DNA of 64,000 nt, taken from Prolixibacteraceae bacterium. Lineage in GTDB: Bacteria > Bacteroidota > Bacteroidia > Bacteroidales > Prolixibacteraceae. The notes beneath the pieces were generated by a model. The model searched no databases, had not been told where the DNA came from, and worked only from the letters and a program-made list of their open reading frames with translations. The stretch lies in NCBI GenBank assembly GCA_025210775.1, contig JAOARB010000021.1, positions 60,327 through 124,326 of the forward strand. The letters run 5' to 3'. Positions 27,657 through 36,476 of this stretch are shown in pieces; the stretch's first letter is position 1, and the number at the start of each line of letters is the position of its first letter. The position numbers and the translations under genes are program-made.

Positions 27657-28502
27657 TTATCGTAGATCTGGAGTTGCAATAATATCCATATCACTATAAT
27701 CTAAATTCTCTCCACCCATTCCCCAGATGAAAGTATAGTTGCTTGTCCCTGCTGCTGAGTGAATAGACCATGTTGGTGAGAAGATTGCCTGCTCGTTCTG
27801 CATCCACACGTGACGAGTATCTGTAGGCTCTCCCATAAAGTGACAAATTGAATGTCCTTGAGGAACTTCAAAATAAAAATATGCTTCCATACGACGGCTA
27901 TGTGTATGTGCAGGCATTGTATTCCAAACACTTCCTGGGTGCAACTCAGTCATTCCCATTTGAAGTTGATTTGTTTTAATTGTATCAGATACAATCAATT
28001 TATTTAGAGTACGACGGTTAGATGCCTCTGCCTCACCAAGCTCAATGATAATTGCATCCTCACGACCTACTTTAACATTAGGGAATTTTTGATGTGCAGG
28101 TGCTGAATTCATATAAAAATGTGCTGGAATTTTACCATCTACACTTTTAAACGAAACCTCTTTACATCCCATTCCTACATATAGAGCCTCTTTAAAATCA
28201 ATTTCGTACTCAGTACCATCAACAACAACAATACCTTTTCCACCAACATTAACAATACCTAATTCACGACGATCAAGAAAGTTTTCACTTTTCAATGGAT
28301 CAATCGTTTCAAGAACAACAGTTGATCCTTCTGTTGGGATAACACCACCAACCATCAAACGATCATAATGAGAGTAGTTCCAAACGATTTTATTTTCGTT
28401 CATTACATTCTCCACTAAAAATTCTTCTCTTAATCTTTCAGTACCATAAGTTTTTGCATCACGTGGATGTGTAGCGAAAACTTCTCTATAGTTTTGAGCC
28501 AT
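27657..28502 (-). CDS. kduI: 5-dehydro-4-deoxy-D-glucuronate isomerase KduI
   Basis: KduI isomerises 5-keto-4-deoxyuronate, formed when unsaturated uronates open, to 2,5-diketo-3-deoxygluconate. The 281-residue cupin has the zinc-site region [16 protein letters not shown] (two His and a Glu) and [21 protein letters not shown] towards the C-terminus. The length is as in E. coli. It leads the operon kduI-kduD-DUF4861-MFS, transcribed divergently from a LacI regulator. It connects GH88 product to central metabolism; KdgK and KdgA must be elsewhere. Confidence 0.96.
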   Translation of the reverse strand: MAQNYREVFATHPRDAKTYGTERLREEFLVENVMNENKIVWNYSHYDRLMVGGVIPTEGSTVVLETIDPLKSENFLDRRELGIVNVGGKGIVVVDGTEYEIDFKEALYVGMGCKEVSFKSVDGKIPAHFYMNSAPAHQKFPNVKVGREDAIIIELGEAEASNRRTLNKLIVSDTIKTNQLQMGMTELHPGSVWNTMPAHTHSRRMEAYFYFEVPQGHSICHFMGEPTDTRHVWMQNEQAIFSPTWSIHSAAGTSNYTFIWGMGGENLDYSDMDIIATPDLR

Positions 28503-28549
28503 ATCTATATTATTTTATATCGATTATTTTCCTTCAAATATGATAAGTA

Positions 28550-28594
28550 CAAATATAAAGCATTCGTTTATGAATGTGCAATCGTTTTCGCATA
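28550..28594 (-). promoter_or_regulatory. Predicted kduI operon promoter with LacI-type operator-like sequence
   Basis: On the minus strand TATATTTG (28557-28550) is a consensus -7 element and TTG (28581-28579) is the -33, with 21 bp between. The stretch gcgaaaacgattgcaca (about 28592-28576) overlaps the -33. It has the AAACGATT core expected of LacI-family operators. Repression by the divergent LacI protein is the natural inference. Confidence 0.5.
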
Positions 28595-28750
28595 TTTTTT
28601 CACCTATTCTATAACATGTTTTTTTATCTCATGTTAACATTCAAATCAAATACTTCATTTACAACACATTAAACACTATAGCAATTATCAAACAAGCCAC
28701 AACTATTCAAAAACACATTCATAAAATTGCACAATAAAATGGTTTGCACC

Positions 28751-28778
28751 TATATTTGTGCAATTATTGCACAAATAT
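28751..28778 (+). promoter_or_regulatory. lacI-family gene promoter overlapped by a 27-nt perfect palindrome
   Basis: The 13-bp arms atatttgtgcaat (28752-28764) and attgcacaaatat (28766-28778) are exact reverse complements around a single T. TATATTTG (28751-28758) at its left is a consensus -7 element, with TTG at 28727-28729 as possible -33 (21 bp spacer). A repressor bound here would block its own promoter. A perfect symmetrical site of this length suggests tight autoregulation. Confidence 0.6.
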
Positions 28779-28834
28779 TAAGAATTTAACTTTAATGAAA
28801 AATTCGCTTTTATAACAACTCCTTATTCCCACAT

Positions 28835-29854
28835 ATGGAACAAAACATTACCATACATGATATAGCAAAGAGACTAGGAATATCAAGTTCAACAGTTTCT
28901 AGAGCACTAAATAATCATTCACGAATTAGCGATAGGACTAAAAAAAGAGTTCATGAACTCGCAGAAGAATTAGGATACAGACCAAATGCTGCGGCGACTG
29001 CTTTACGAATGAAACGAACTAAATGTATTGGTTTAATTATTCCTAAAATCACACGACATTTCTTTGCTGACGCCATCAATGGTGTAGAAAAATATGCGAA
29101 ATCCAAAGGTTATAGTGTCATCATCACACAAAGCAATGAAAAAGAAGAACAAGAACAAGAATGCATTCAGACCCTTCTTCATGCTGGAGTAGATGGTATC
29201 ATTGCATCTATAGCATTAATAAAAAACAACTATCAACATTATCACAAGATAATTGAGAAAGAAGTTCCATTGGTATTTTTTGACCGAGTATGCGATGAGA
29301 TCGAGACCAATAAAGTTGTCGTTGATGATTTTGGTGGCGGATTTACAGCAGCCGAACATTTAATATCACAAGGATGCAAAAAGATTGCGCATATCGCAGG
29401 ACCACAACATCTTAATCTATATATCAATCGTACACAAGGATTCTTAAAAGCATTAAGAAAACATAACATCGAGCCATTTAAAGGAGAGATATTAGAAAAC
29501 TACTTAACAAAAGAAGAGGGGGATCAAGCGGCCAAACTTCTTTTAGATCAGGACCAGAGACCTGATGCTATATTTGCATCCAACGACACAGTGTGTCTAA
29601 GTCTTTTAGAGTATGCACAAAAACATAAGATAGCTATTCCTGAAGAACTTTCGATAATTGGATTTAGTAATGAACCTTATGCAAAATTAATTTCTCCATC
29701 TTTATCTACTATAGAACAAAAGGGAGACGCCGTTGGATACAAAGCAACAGAACTACTAATCGAAAACATTGAAAATCAATCCTCTAAACCCCAAACAATA
29801 GTACTCCCAATAAAATTAATTGCTCGTGACTCTACAGCGAGGAAAAAAAAATAA
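28835..29854 (+). CDS. LacI family transcriptional regulator of the uronate operon
   Basis: The 339-residue protein has the LacI helix-turn-helix (ITIHDIAKRLGISSSTVSRALN, hinge region to about residue 60) and a periplasmic-binding-protein-like effector domain (CIGLIIPKITRHFFADAINGVE ... DAIFASNDTVCLSLLEYA). LacI proteins bind palindromic operators as dimers and release on sugar binding. It is divergent from kduI, so the likely effector is a uronate intermediate such as 2-keto-3-deoxygluconate. A palindrome covers its own promoter. Confidence 0.93.
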   Translation: MEQNITIHDIAKRLGISSSTVSRALNNHSRISDRTKKRVHELAEELGYRPNAAATALRMKRTKCIGLIIPKITRHFFADAINGVEKYAKSKGYSVIITQSNEKEEQEQECIQTLLHAGVDGIIASIALIKNNYQHYHKIIEKEVPLVFFDRVCDEIETNKVVVDDFGGGFTAAEHLISQGCKKIAHIAGPQHLNLYINRTQGFLKALRKHNIEPFKGEILENYLTKEEGDQAAKLLLDQDQRPDAIFASNDTVCLSLLEYAQKHKIAIPEELSIIGFSNEPYAKLISPSLSTIEQKGDAVGYKATELLIENIENQSSKPQTIVLPIKLIARDSTARKKK

Positions 29855-29941
29855 AAAAAATCACTATTTGTGGTAGGGTAACATTTAAGAATATCGGTAT
29901 AGAAGTGTAAAGGGGATAATAGATGTAGTATTTACATAAAA

Positions 29942-29962
29942 AGAGGAGGCCATGCCTCCTCT
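29942..29962 (-). terminator. Intrinsic terminator for the sulfatase operon (minus strand)
   Basis: The arms agaggaggc (29942-29950) and gcctcctct (29954-29962) enclose a 3-nt loop. On the minus strand the stem is followed by tttttatg. It lies between convergent lacI and sulfatase genes. Confidence 0.8.
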
Positions 29963-29977
29963 GTAATCACTACTTTT

Positions 29978-30057
29978 GAATGGTCTTGCTAGAGTAAGAA
30001 ATACTAATGTGTTGTGTTGTTGCTAAAAAAATTTTATTACTCTATGCAAGACCATTC
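29978..30057. repeat. Long imperfect inverted repeat in the sulfatase 3' region
   Basis: 29978-29997 pairs with 30037-30057 over 12 + 8 bp interrupted by a single bulged base. About 40 nt lie between the arms. The right arm ends 8 bp from the sulfatase stop, so on the minus transcript it would form a hairpin immediately after the gene, ahead of a second terminator. Confidence 0.7.
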
Positions 30058-30064
30058 GTTTTAT

Positions 30065-31471
30065 TTAAAGTTCGAAACTATCTGAAGTCTCCTTAATCCA
30101 TTGTTTCAAGGCATTTCTTAATTCCGATTTTATTTCAGAATACTTCTCTTGATATGCCAGATTTTTCATCTCTCCAGGGTCAACATTCATATCAAACAAC
30201 TGCTCTTTTAACGCCCCTTGTTCATATACAATATACTTATACTGAGATGATCTCACCATACGTCCTTTGACGCCATAGGTCTTTTTAGACAAACAAAACT
30301 CTGTCTCTGATATAGTATACGGACGGTCATAAGCCTTACGATCTCCTAACGACAACTTAAACAAAGGATCACCTTTCAAATGTGCAGGCGGTTCAACACC
30401 AGCAATTTCACACATCGTAGGAATCAAATCAATACCTGTTGAAACAGCCTTATCATTATAGTCACACACCTCAGTGTGTCCCTTCCAACTAATCATAAAA
30501 GGCACTCGTGCAGCCTCATCATAAAGGATCTGTTTTTGATTCCATTTATGGTGTGCATTTCCATCACCATGATCACTAGTAAATATAATAACCGTATCAT
30601 CAATCAAACCATTCTCCTCTAAAGCATCCATGATTTGCTTCAAATAACGATCAACTTTTTCAACCAAACGATAATATGCCCAACGATACTGTCTCCACTT
30701 TTCATCACTCCAATTTTCAGTAGGATAAGTACGCTTTGACAAAGAATGAACATAACGAATAACATCTGGTTCCAATTCTGGAATTTCAAAATTATCAGGC
30801 AAAGAAGGGCACAAATCAGCTGCAGGAGGAGCACCAATCTCATCGTTTCTCATCGCCTCTCCTCTTGCCCATTGACAGATATCATGAGGATTAACAAAAG
30901 AAGAAACTAAAAGAAATGGTTTATCTCTTTTTTGCTTTAAGAAATCTATTGATGCTTCTGGCACATCTGGATCCAAATCGTTTGCGCGAGCATGTTTGAT
31001 ATAATCAAAACCGTGAATATCAATATCTTTAGGGCTTGCAGGCAAATGCCACTTTCCAACATATCCAGTATCATATCCTGCGGCCTTCATAATATTCCCC
31101 ATATATGGAAACTCAGAGGTGTTCCATTTTGCAGCCATATTATTTATTGGCACATTAATCTCATGAGGATACATACCTGTAAACATACTCGATCGAGAAG
31201 GGACACACAGTGGCGTAGGACAATATGCTTTTTTAAAGTTCATCGCATATTTTGCAATCTGATCCATTCCAGGAGTCTTCAGATCATTATTTCCTACGGC
31301 ACTCATAGCATCTGCACATTGCTGATCTGTAAGTACAAATAATATATTGGGACGATCTTGCTTCTTACTATTTTTCTTTCCAAACGATAATGTAGCGCCT
31401 TTTAATGTAGACGATAAACCAATGGCAGCAGCTGACATCGTACCAGCCTTAATAAAATCTCTTCTCTTCAT
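30065..31471 (-). CDS. Family S1 sulfatase, formylglycine type, Tat-exported
   Basis: The 468-residue protein starts with a twin-arginine signal (KRRDFIKAGTMSAAAIG). Cys89 in CVPSRSSMFTG is the formylglycine precursor. FTSDHGDGNAHHKWNQK is the second active-site block and NILFVLTDQQ the N-terminal metal-binding block. It differs clearly from the other two sulfatases of the region, so each probably removes sulfate from a different position. It ends the minus-strand run GH88, PL8-like, sulfatase, sulfatase, 162 bp after the previous gene. Confidence 0.92.
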   Translation of the reverse strand: MKRRDFIKAGTMSAAAIGLSSTLKGATLSFGKKNSKKQDRPNILFVLTDQQCADAMSAVGNNDLKTPGMDQIAKYAMNFKKAYCPTPLCVPSRSSMFTGMYPHEINVPINNMAAKWNTSEFPYMGNIMKAAGYDTGYVGKWHLPASPKDIDIHGFDYIKHARANDLDPDVPEASIDFLKQKRDKPFLLVSSFVNPHDICQWARGEAMRNDEIGAPPAADLCPSLPDNFEIPELEPDVIRYVHSLSKRTYPTENWSDEKWRQYRWAYYRLVEKVDRYLKQIMDALEENGLIDDTVIIFTSDHGDGNAHHKWNQKQILYDEAARVPFMISWKGHTEVCDYNDKAVSTGIDLIPTMCEIAGVEPPAHLKGDPLFKLSLGDRKAYDRPYTISETEFCLSKKTYGVKGRMVRSSQYKYIVYEQGALKEQLFDMNVDPGEMKNLAYQEKYSEIKSELRNALKQWIKETSDSFEL

Positions 31472-31633
31472 AAAAATGATCTTAAGAATGAATATAACTC
31501 TTCACACAAATAGGTATTTCCCACCTGTTTAAGCGATATTCTTAGCACAGCATATACTTAAATTCTATACAGTGCTAAGAACTCAATAATCACCTAAACT
31601 TTACTTCTTAAGTTATGGGAAAACGCTAGTTAT

Positions 31634-33133
31634 TTAAATATAGCTGATAAAATAATCCTTTGTTTCATGCAACAATTGCTCTAACATCTGATGTAACTCT
31701 TTCTCTACCTCAGGTTTAGTTCCAGCAATATTGACCATCTGATAAGGATCATTTACATCATCATACAAAAAGATATGCTTTTTATTATTTCGGTCATACC
31801 CAATAATATAAGTATATTCATGTGTCTTAACACCACGTCTTTTCTCAGTTTCCTCTTCTGGTTTATCAAAGAAATATAGTGCAGCTTTAGGGCGTTCTAT
31901 AGCCTCTCCTCTTAATACCCCAGAGTAATCTTTTCCTTCTACAGAAGAAGGTATTTGATCCCCCAAACCAAGGAAAGAGAGAAGTGTTGGCATAATATCA
32001 GGAACACTCAAAAGAAGGTTATCTTTTCCTGGACGAAGTTTCTCTGGCCATCTAATAATAAATGGTATTTCAAAAGACTCTTTGTACCAAATATTTTTAT
32101 GCATCAAACCATGACTCCCCAACATTTCACCATGATCACTACAGAAGATGACTATAGTATTGTCCTTTAAGCCTTTCTTCTCCAACATATCCAGAACTCG
32201 TCCAATTTGATCATCCACTCCCTCAACACATGCAAAATAGTCTTTAGCTTGATCCAACTGTTTTTCCACACCTGAGTCACCAAAACCTGTAGATGCATTA
32301 AATTCTGGGAAATTTCTTTTCACATTAGGACGGTTTAACAACTCTTCTGTTGTTTTTCCTTCAAAACGCTTCTTGTATTTTTGAGGCACCTCATTAAAAG
32401 GAGTATGAGGAGGGTTTATCCCCCAACACATAAAGAATGGCTTCTCTTCATCTCTAAATTTACCATCTTTATTATCTAAATAATCTATCAACACATCCGC
32501 TTCATGCTCAGGAGACCACTGATTCACATCAGTTCGCTCATTCTCTTTAGCATCATTGATCCAATAATATGGATGATTGTGACGATTGTGGGTACCATAA
32601 GAGTACCAAAATTCAAAACCATGACGATGAGGTCCGGGAGGACAATACGAATCCCAAATATTAGGTTGACCTGGCTTGGTAGGAGTTGGACCATCCAAAT
32701 GCCATTTTCCTAGATATCCTGTTGCATATCCAGCATCTTTCATAATATCGGAAAGACAACGCTCGTCTGGCTTTAGGAAATTACCATAAGCAGTACGTCC
32801 TGAATGACAATTCGATTGAACTCCATTACTTAAAGGATACTTTCCTGAAAACAACATACCACGGAAAGGGCTACATAAAGGGTGATTACTAACAGCATCT
32901 GTAAAATGGATCCCTTCACTTGCCAACTTATCAATATTAGGGGTTAGAACCGGATCATTCTTTAAAAAACCTAGAGATTGTTTTCTATACTGATCAGGGA
33001 AAATGAATAAGACGTTCGGTCTCTCCTTTTTCTTTGAACAACTTCCTAACACTCCTGTTGACAAAAGACCAACTCCAGCAGTAGCCACAGTTGTACGCTT
33101 TACAAAGCTCCTTCTTGATATGTTTTTATTCAT
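31634..33133 (-). CDS. Family S1 sulfatase with Tat/lipoprotein-type signal
   Basis: The 499-residue protein has a twin-arginine motif (SRRSFVKRTTVATAG) followed by a lipobox-like STGVLGSC, suggesting a Tat-exported, lipid-anchored enzyme. Cys87 in LCSPFRGMLFSG is the residue to become formylglycine; the CSPFR form still fits CxPxR. CSDHGEMLGSHGLMHK is the C-terminal active-site block. It begins 3 bp after the PL8-like gene, so the two are tightly coupled and may act on the same substrate. The sulfate position attacked is unknown. Confidence 0.92.
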   Translation of the reverse strand: MNKNISRRSFVKRTTVATAGVGLLSTGVLGSCSKKKERPNVLFIFPDQYRKQSLGFLKNDPVLTPNIDKLASEGIHFTDAVSNHPLCSPFRGMLFSGKYPLSNGVQSNCHSGRTAYGNFLKPDERCLSDIMKDAGYATGYLGKWHLDGPTPTKPGQPNIWDSYCPPGPHRHGFEFWYSYGTHNRHNHPYYWINDAKENERTDVNQWSPEHEADVLIDYLDNKDGKFRDEEKPFFMCWGINPPHTPFNEVPQKYKKRFEGKTTEELLNRPNVKRNFPEFNASTGFGDSGVEKQLDQAKDYFACVEGVDDQIGRVLDMLEKKGLKDNTIVIFCSDHGEMLGSHGLMHKNIWYKESFEIPFIIRWPEKLRPGKDNLLLSVPDIMPTLLSFLGLGDQIPSSVEGKDYSGVLRGEAIERPKAALYFFDKPEEETEKRRGVKTHEYTYIIGYDRNNKKHIFLYDDVNDPYQMVNIAGTKPEVEKELHQMLEQLLHETKDYFISYI

Positions 33134-33136
33134 CGT

Positions 33137-36100
33137 TTAATTCATTAATAGCCTCACCTCATTACTCATCCCATGACGACATCTAAAGATCAGCTGTGTT
33201 TTATTATTTCCTAGTTTATTTACTTCACAATCTTCTCCACTATCTAAATCCCACTCACCATTAAGTGTGATCTTAATAATGGATTCTTTTCCCTCATTAC
33301 GGAACCAATCTCTTGAAAGAACAGGTCTTTCGATATATTTTCCATTCTCATCAAACATCACATCAGCAGGTCCATTGTAAATATGAATATCTGGATCACA
33401 CACACTTAATGACAAGCTCTTTTTTTCCTTTTTACTCATCATTAAACATGGCATATCCACTATACTTACAAGGTCATCATCAACGTTTCTGTTTCTTTCA
33501 AAAAAGACATAACCTTTTACGTTTGAAACATGATCCTCTACAATATGCGCTTCTCTATCCATCTGTTGAACTACATAAGGATGTGAATCATCATATCGCA
33601 TCGCTTTAATAAAATGTTTGATCTGAGAATCGGTTGGTTGAACCATAAGCACATACTCATAAGAGGCGTCCTCTGGTGCATTACCATGATTAATTACAGC
33701 AGAAGCAAAATCATTTTCAGTACGATATTTAGAACCCTGATCGCGTGATATTTGATGCTTACGTTCTATTTCTACTTCATATTTATATGGGATATAAAAG
33801 AAGTTCCCTACATTATTTTTGATATATGTATCTCTTTTAACATCTGTTTCACTTGACCAAACATAAGGGAACTTATCTACCTTCTTATTATTCAATTCTA
33901 TCGGTTGTTCCTTAGACTTCAAGTAAGTTTGAAATAAAGTTGTTTCAGTAGGATATAAGTTATCTTCATTTTCAATATTTGATCCTAAACAAACAATCTT
34001 ATCATCAAAAAAGAAAACCGATTTTCTCGCTTTAAAAGAGACATTATACTTGGCATTAGCATGCAATTTCATTGCCCAAACACCATATTCTTTGGAGAAA
34101 CTTAACCCTCCACAAAATGCTTCATCAGACAACAACATTTCACCATTCCCTTTTTTAGACTCCTCCTTCTTGATCTTTACTTGAAGGCTGTCAATAGGAA
34201 GGTGAATGGTTGTAGTACCAGGGATACGGGCCCAATCCCAACCCCATTGTCTAAAACCAGAAGTTGAATTGCTTGGGGTATTCCCTTTCTTAGAGGATAA
34301 AATTTCTAAAGCACCATAAGTCAAAAATCGACCATAATTGTTTGCATCAGCATAGTGTTCTGAAGCCCACAAATATCTTGAATGTCCATGAGCTGTCACC
34401 GACCAACCATTACGTCTATGGATAGACAATGCCGAATAGTTCATTGCCCAGTTTCCTGAAGGGAAAGGTTCGGCAACCGCTCCTTTTTCTACAATATATT
34501 GCGCCTGTGGATCAGAATCGGCATCATCAACTAATCGTAAGAAAGCACCTGCCATCTCTTTATCAATAGCCTCCGAACCATCAGGAGTTCCTGCCAAAGC
34601 CATATATTTATAATACTCCGTAAGAAGTTGACCTGTACCCTTTGGAAACTTACCAGACAACGATAACGGCCATACATACTTATTACAATACAATCTAGCC
34701 ATCAATAAAGAACGTCTTAAATTCTCATGTCCCATAGGACTAACAGCAAAGCCAGACTGTGATAAAATATAAACCATCTTACAAGCATTCACAAAACCTG
34801 CATTAGCAAAAGCTGGATAGTTATTACCATTATGGAAAACAGAACCATCAGGTTTAAAACTATCTGATAAACCAGGAGCCAAATCCAAGCCATTATTTAG
34901 ATATCGTACAAAACAATTAAGATATTGTACCTTTACTCTAGGGTCACTAATCAACAAAACACTTGATAAACGCCCCATGATAGTAGTATTGAAATCCTCA
35001 ATACTCATTCCTTTATGACTTGGGGAAGTCAATACTTCTCCCAAACCAGAAAACCATGCTATATCTCTTTGTGCTTGTCCTATTGTACGGGTACGATGTA
35101 GCACATCTTTCATCAAAAAATATGAATAATATAGGTTACGTATATTATAACCTAGATCATATAGCGTTCCCATTGCACTACCTTCACACCAACCTTGATC
35201 CATTAAATGGGTACGAAGATTTAAAAACATGGTAGATAGTTCTTTTCTTACTGATGCTGAATTATCCAATCTTTCAGCGCTTACATAAGCACAAGCAATA
35301 CGATACATTAGAGACGAATAAGATTTCATATCCATCTTATTAGATCTGAAATAATATTTTGGACTCTTCAAATGCTTTGAATACATATCAGCAAAGTGAG
35401 AGAAGATAATAGGACGCCCAATCAAAGACTTATCTGGATTCAGACGAATATCATAGAAATCATAATCTTTTCGTAAACGTGCTAAAGAAGAAGGGGTTAC
35501 CAAAGTAGGAGAATAAACCATATTGAAGAATCTCTTCTCTATGGTTTCTAAATCCGCCACTTCTTGTTCTGTAGCATCGTGTAATGGAATATTTGGTTTT
35601 ATAAGGGCAGACCTTAATAATTTATGCCAATGATGATTCGATCTAATATTTACATATGGTACTTGATAATCTCCCGTTGGTAACGTCGGATCAATAGATT
35701 CAGCAAAAACCATATGGTCGAAATATATATTTCCATTTGCACTAGTTGGAGCAATAATTTTTACACGATTCATTCCGTCAACAGGCTTTCCTTTCATATC
35801 TCTACGATAGTTTATCCATACTGCACGCCAGCCTTTATAATTCATTCCCATTTCAAACCAACATGCACGTTGACCATCCTTAGAAAATTCAAATTTTAAT
35901 TTCCCTTCTCTTATAGGATGTTCATTGTAAATCCAGCACACAAAAGTGGGCTCTAGATTACTCGACTTCTTTAGCGAGATATTTAAATTATTTACAGAAA
36001 TAAAGTCTCCTGTCTTAAAATTCCATTTCAAACTTGAACTTCCATGTTTGTAATGATAATTCGAAATACTCAACGATGTAGGATCGGAAGCGACCCATGA

Positions 36101-36238
36101 ACTATCCACTTTGGACTCAAACGACAACAAACCTTTATATGTAATCTCATTAGCACACATACCTGCACTACTCATGAATAGAAAACATATTAAAAGGAAG
36201 AGACAATGTCTACTCAAAATGTGATGATCGTTTCTCAT
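33137..36238 (-). CDS. PL8-family lyase homologue with altered catalytic residues (possible pseudoenzyme)
   Basis: The 1033-residue protein has a signal peptide and the three-part layout of chondroitin ABC lyase I: N-terminal jelly roll (about 30-190), helical toroid (about 200-590) and C-terminal beta sandwiches. Landmarks such as GWDWARIPGTTTIHLP and YLWASEHYADANNYGRF are clear. An ungapped alignment of DGSVFHNGNNYPAF with the Proteus enzyme places Asn470 at the catalytic His501 and Phe477 at the Tyr508. SGKFP places Lys530 at Arg560. Only Glu627 (Glu653) is kept. It may bind rather than cleave, or use neighbouring His469/Tyr474. A frameshift is not the cause: the frame is intact. Confidence 0.88.
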   Translation of the reverse strand: MRNDHHILSRHCLFLLICFLFMSSAGMCANEITYKGLLSFESKVDSSWVASDPTSLSISNYHYKHGSSSLKWNFKTGDFISVNNLNISLKKSSNLEPTFVCWIYNEHPIREGKLKFEFSKDGQRACWFEMGMNYKGWRAVWINYRRDMKGKPVDGMNRVKIIAPTSANGNIYFDHMVFAESIDPTLPTGDYQVPYVNIRSNHHWHKLLRSALIKPNIPLHDATEQEVADLETIEKRFFNMVYSPTLVTPSSLARLRKDYDFYDIRLNPDKSLIGRPIIFSHFADMYSKHLKSPKYYFRSNKMDMKSYSSLMYRIACAYVSAERLDNSASVRKELSTMFLNLRTHLMDQGWCEGSAMGTLYDLGYNIRNLYYSYFLMKDVLHRTRTIGQAQRDIAWFSGLGEVLTSPSHKGMSIEDFNTTIMGRLSSVLLISDPRVKVQYLNCFVRYLNNGLDLAPGLSDSFKPDGSVFHNGNNYPAFANAGFVNACKMVYILSQSGFAVSPMGHENLRRSLLMARLYCNKYVWPLSLSGKFPKGTGQLLTEYYKYMALAGTPDGSEAIDKEMAGAFLRLVDDADSDPQAQYIVEKGAVAEPFPSGNWAMNYSALSIHRRNGWSVTAHGHSRYLWASEHYADANNYGRFLTYGALEILSSKKGNTPSNSTSGFRQWGWDWARIPGTTTIHLPIDSLQVKIKKEESKKGNGEMLLSDEAFCGGLSFSKEYGVWAMKLHANAKYNVSFKARKSVFFFDDKIVCLGSNIENEDNLYPTETTLFQTYLKSKEQPIELNNKKVDKFPYVWSSETDVKRDTYIKNNVGNFFYIPYKYEVEIERKHQISRDQGSKYRTENDFASAVINHGNAPEDASYEYVLMVQPTDSQIKHFIKAMRYDDSHPYVVQQMDREAHIVEDHVSNVKGYVFFERNRNVDDDLVSIVDMPCLMMSKKEKKSLSLSVCDPDIHIYNGPADVMFDENGKYIERPVLSRDWFRNEGKESIIKITLNGEWDLDSGEDCEVNKLGNNKTQLIFRCRHGMSNEVRLLMN

Positions 36239-36476
36239 ATTTGTTTTGTTATTTAAACTGTTGCAATAAAATTAAAATCTGATAAACAAAAGTACTACTT
36301 TATATCAGTCGTAGTCCCAATTTCAATTAGAACAACTCCTAAAATACAATTTATCTAAATAAATATATGACAAACAAAATAAAATAGTTAGAGAAACTCA
36401 AAAGTTGTACGGCAAGAAAAACAAAAAGGGATATTTCATTCAGAAATATCCCCTTTATTATAGAATGGTTCTGAAA
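36239..36476. other. Short intergenic stretch between GH88 and the PL8-like gene
   Basis: It contains a terminator-like hairpin at about 36423-36456 (aaagggatatttc paired with gaaatatcccc) just after the GH88 stop. The PL8-like/sulfatase genes may therefore have their own promoter in the remaining 180 bp. Confidence 0.55.
36423..36456 (-). terminator. Intrinsic terminator after GH88
   Basis: The stem-loop pairs agggatattt with aaatatccc(c)t. On the minus strand it is followed by ttttgtttttc, a U tract. Confidence 0.75.

Noticed and set aside
29978..30057. Insertion sequence ends
   Set aside because: There are only 40 nt between the arms, no transposase and no target-site duplication.
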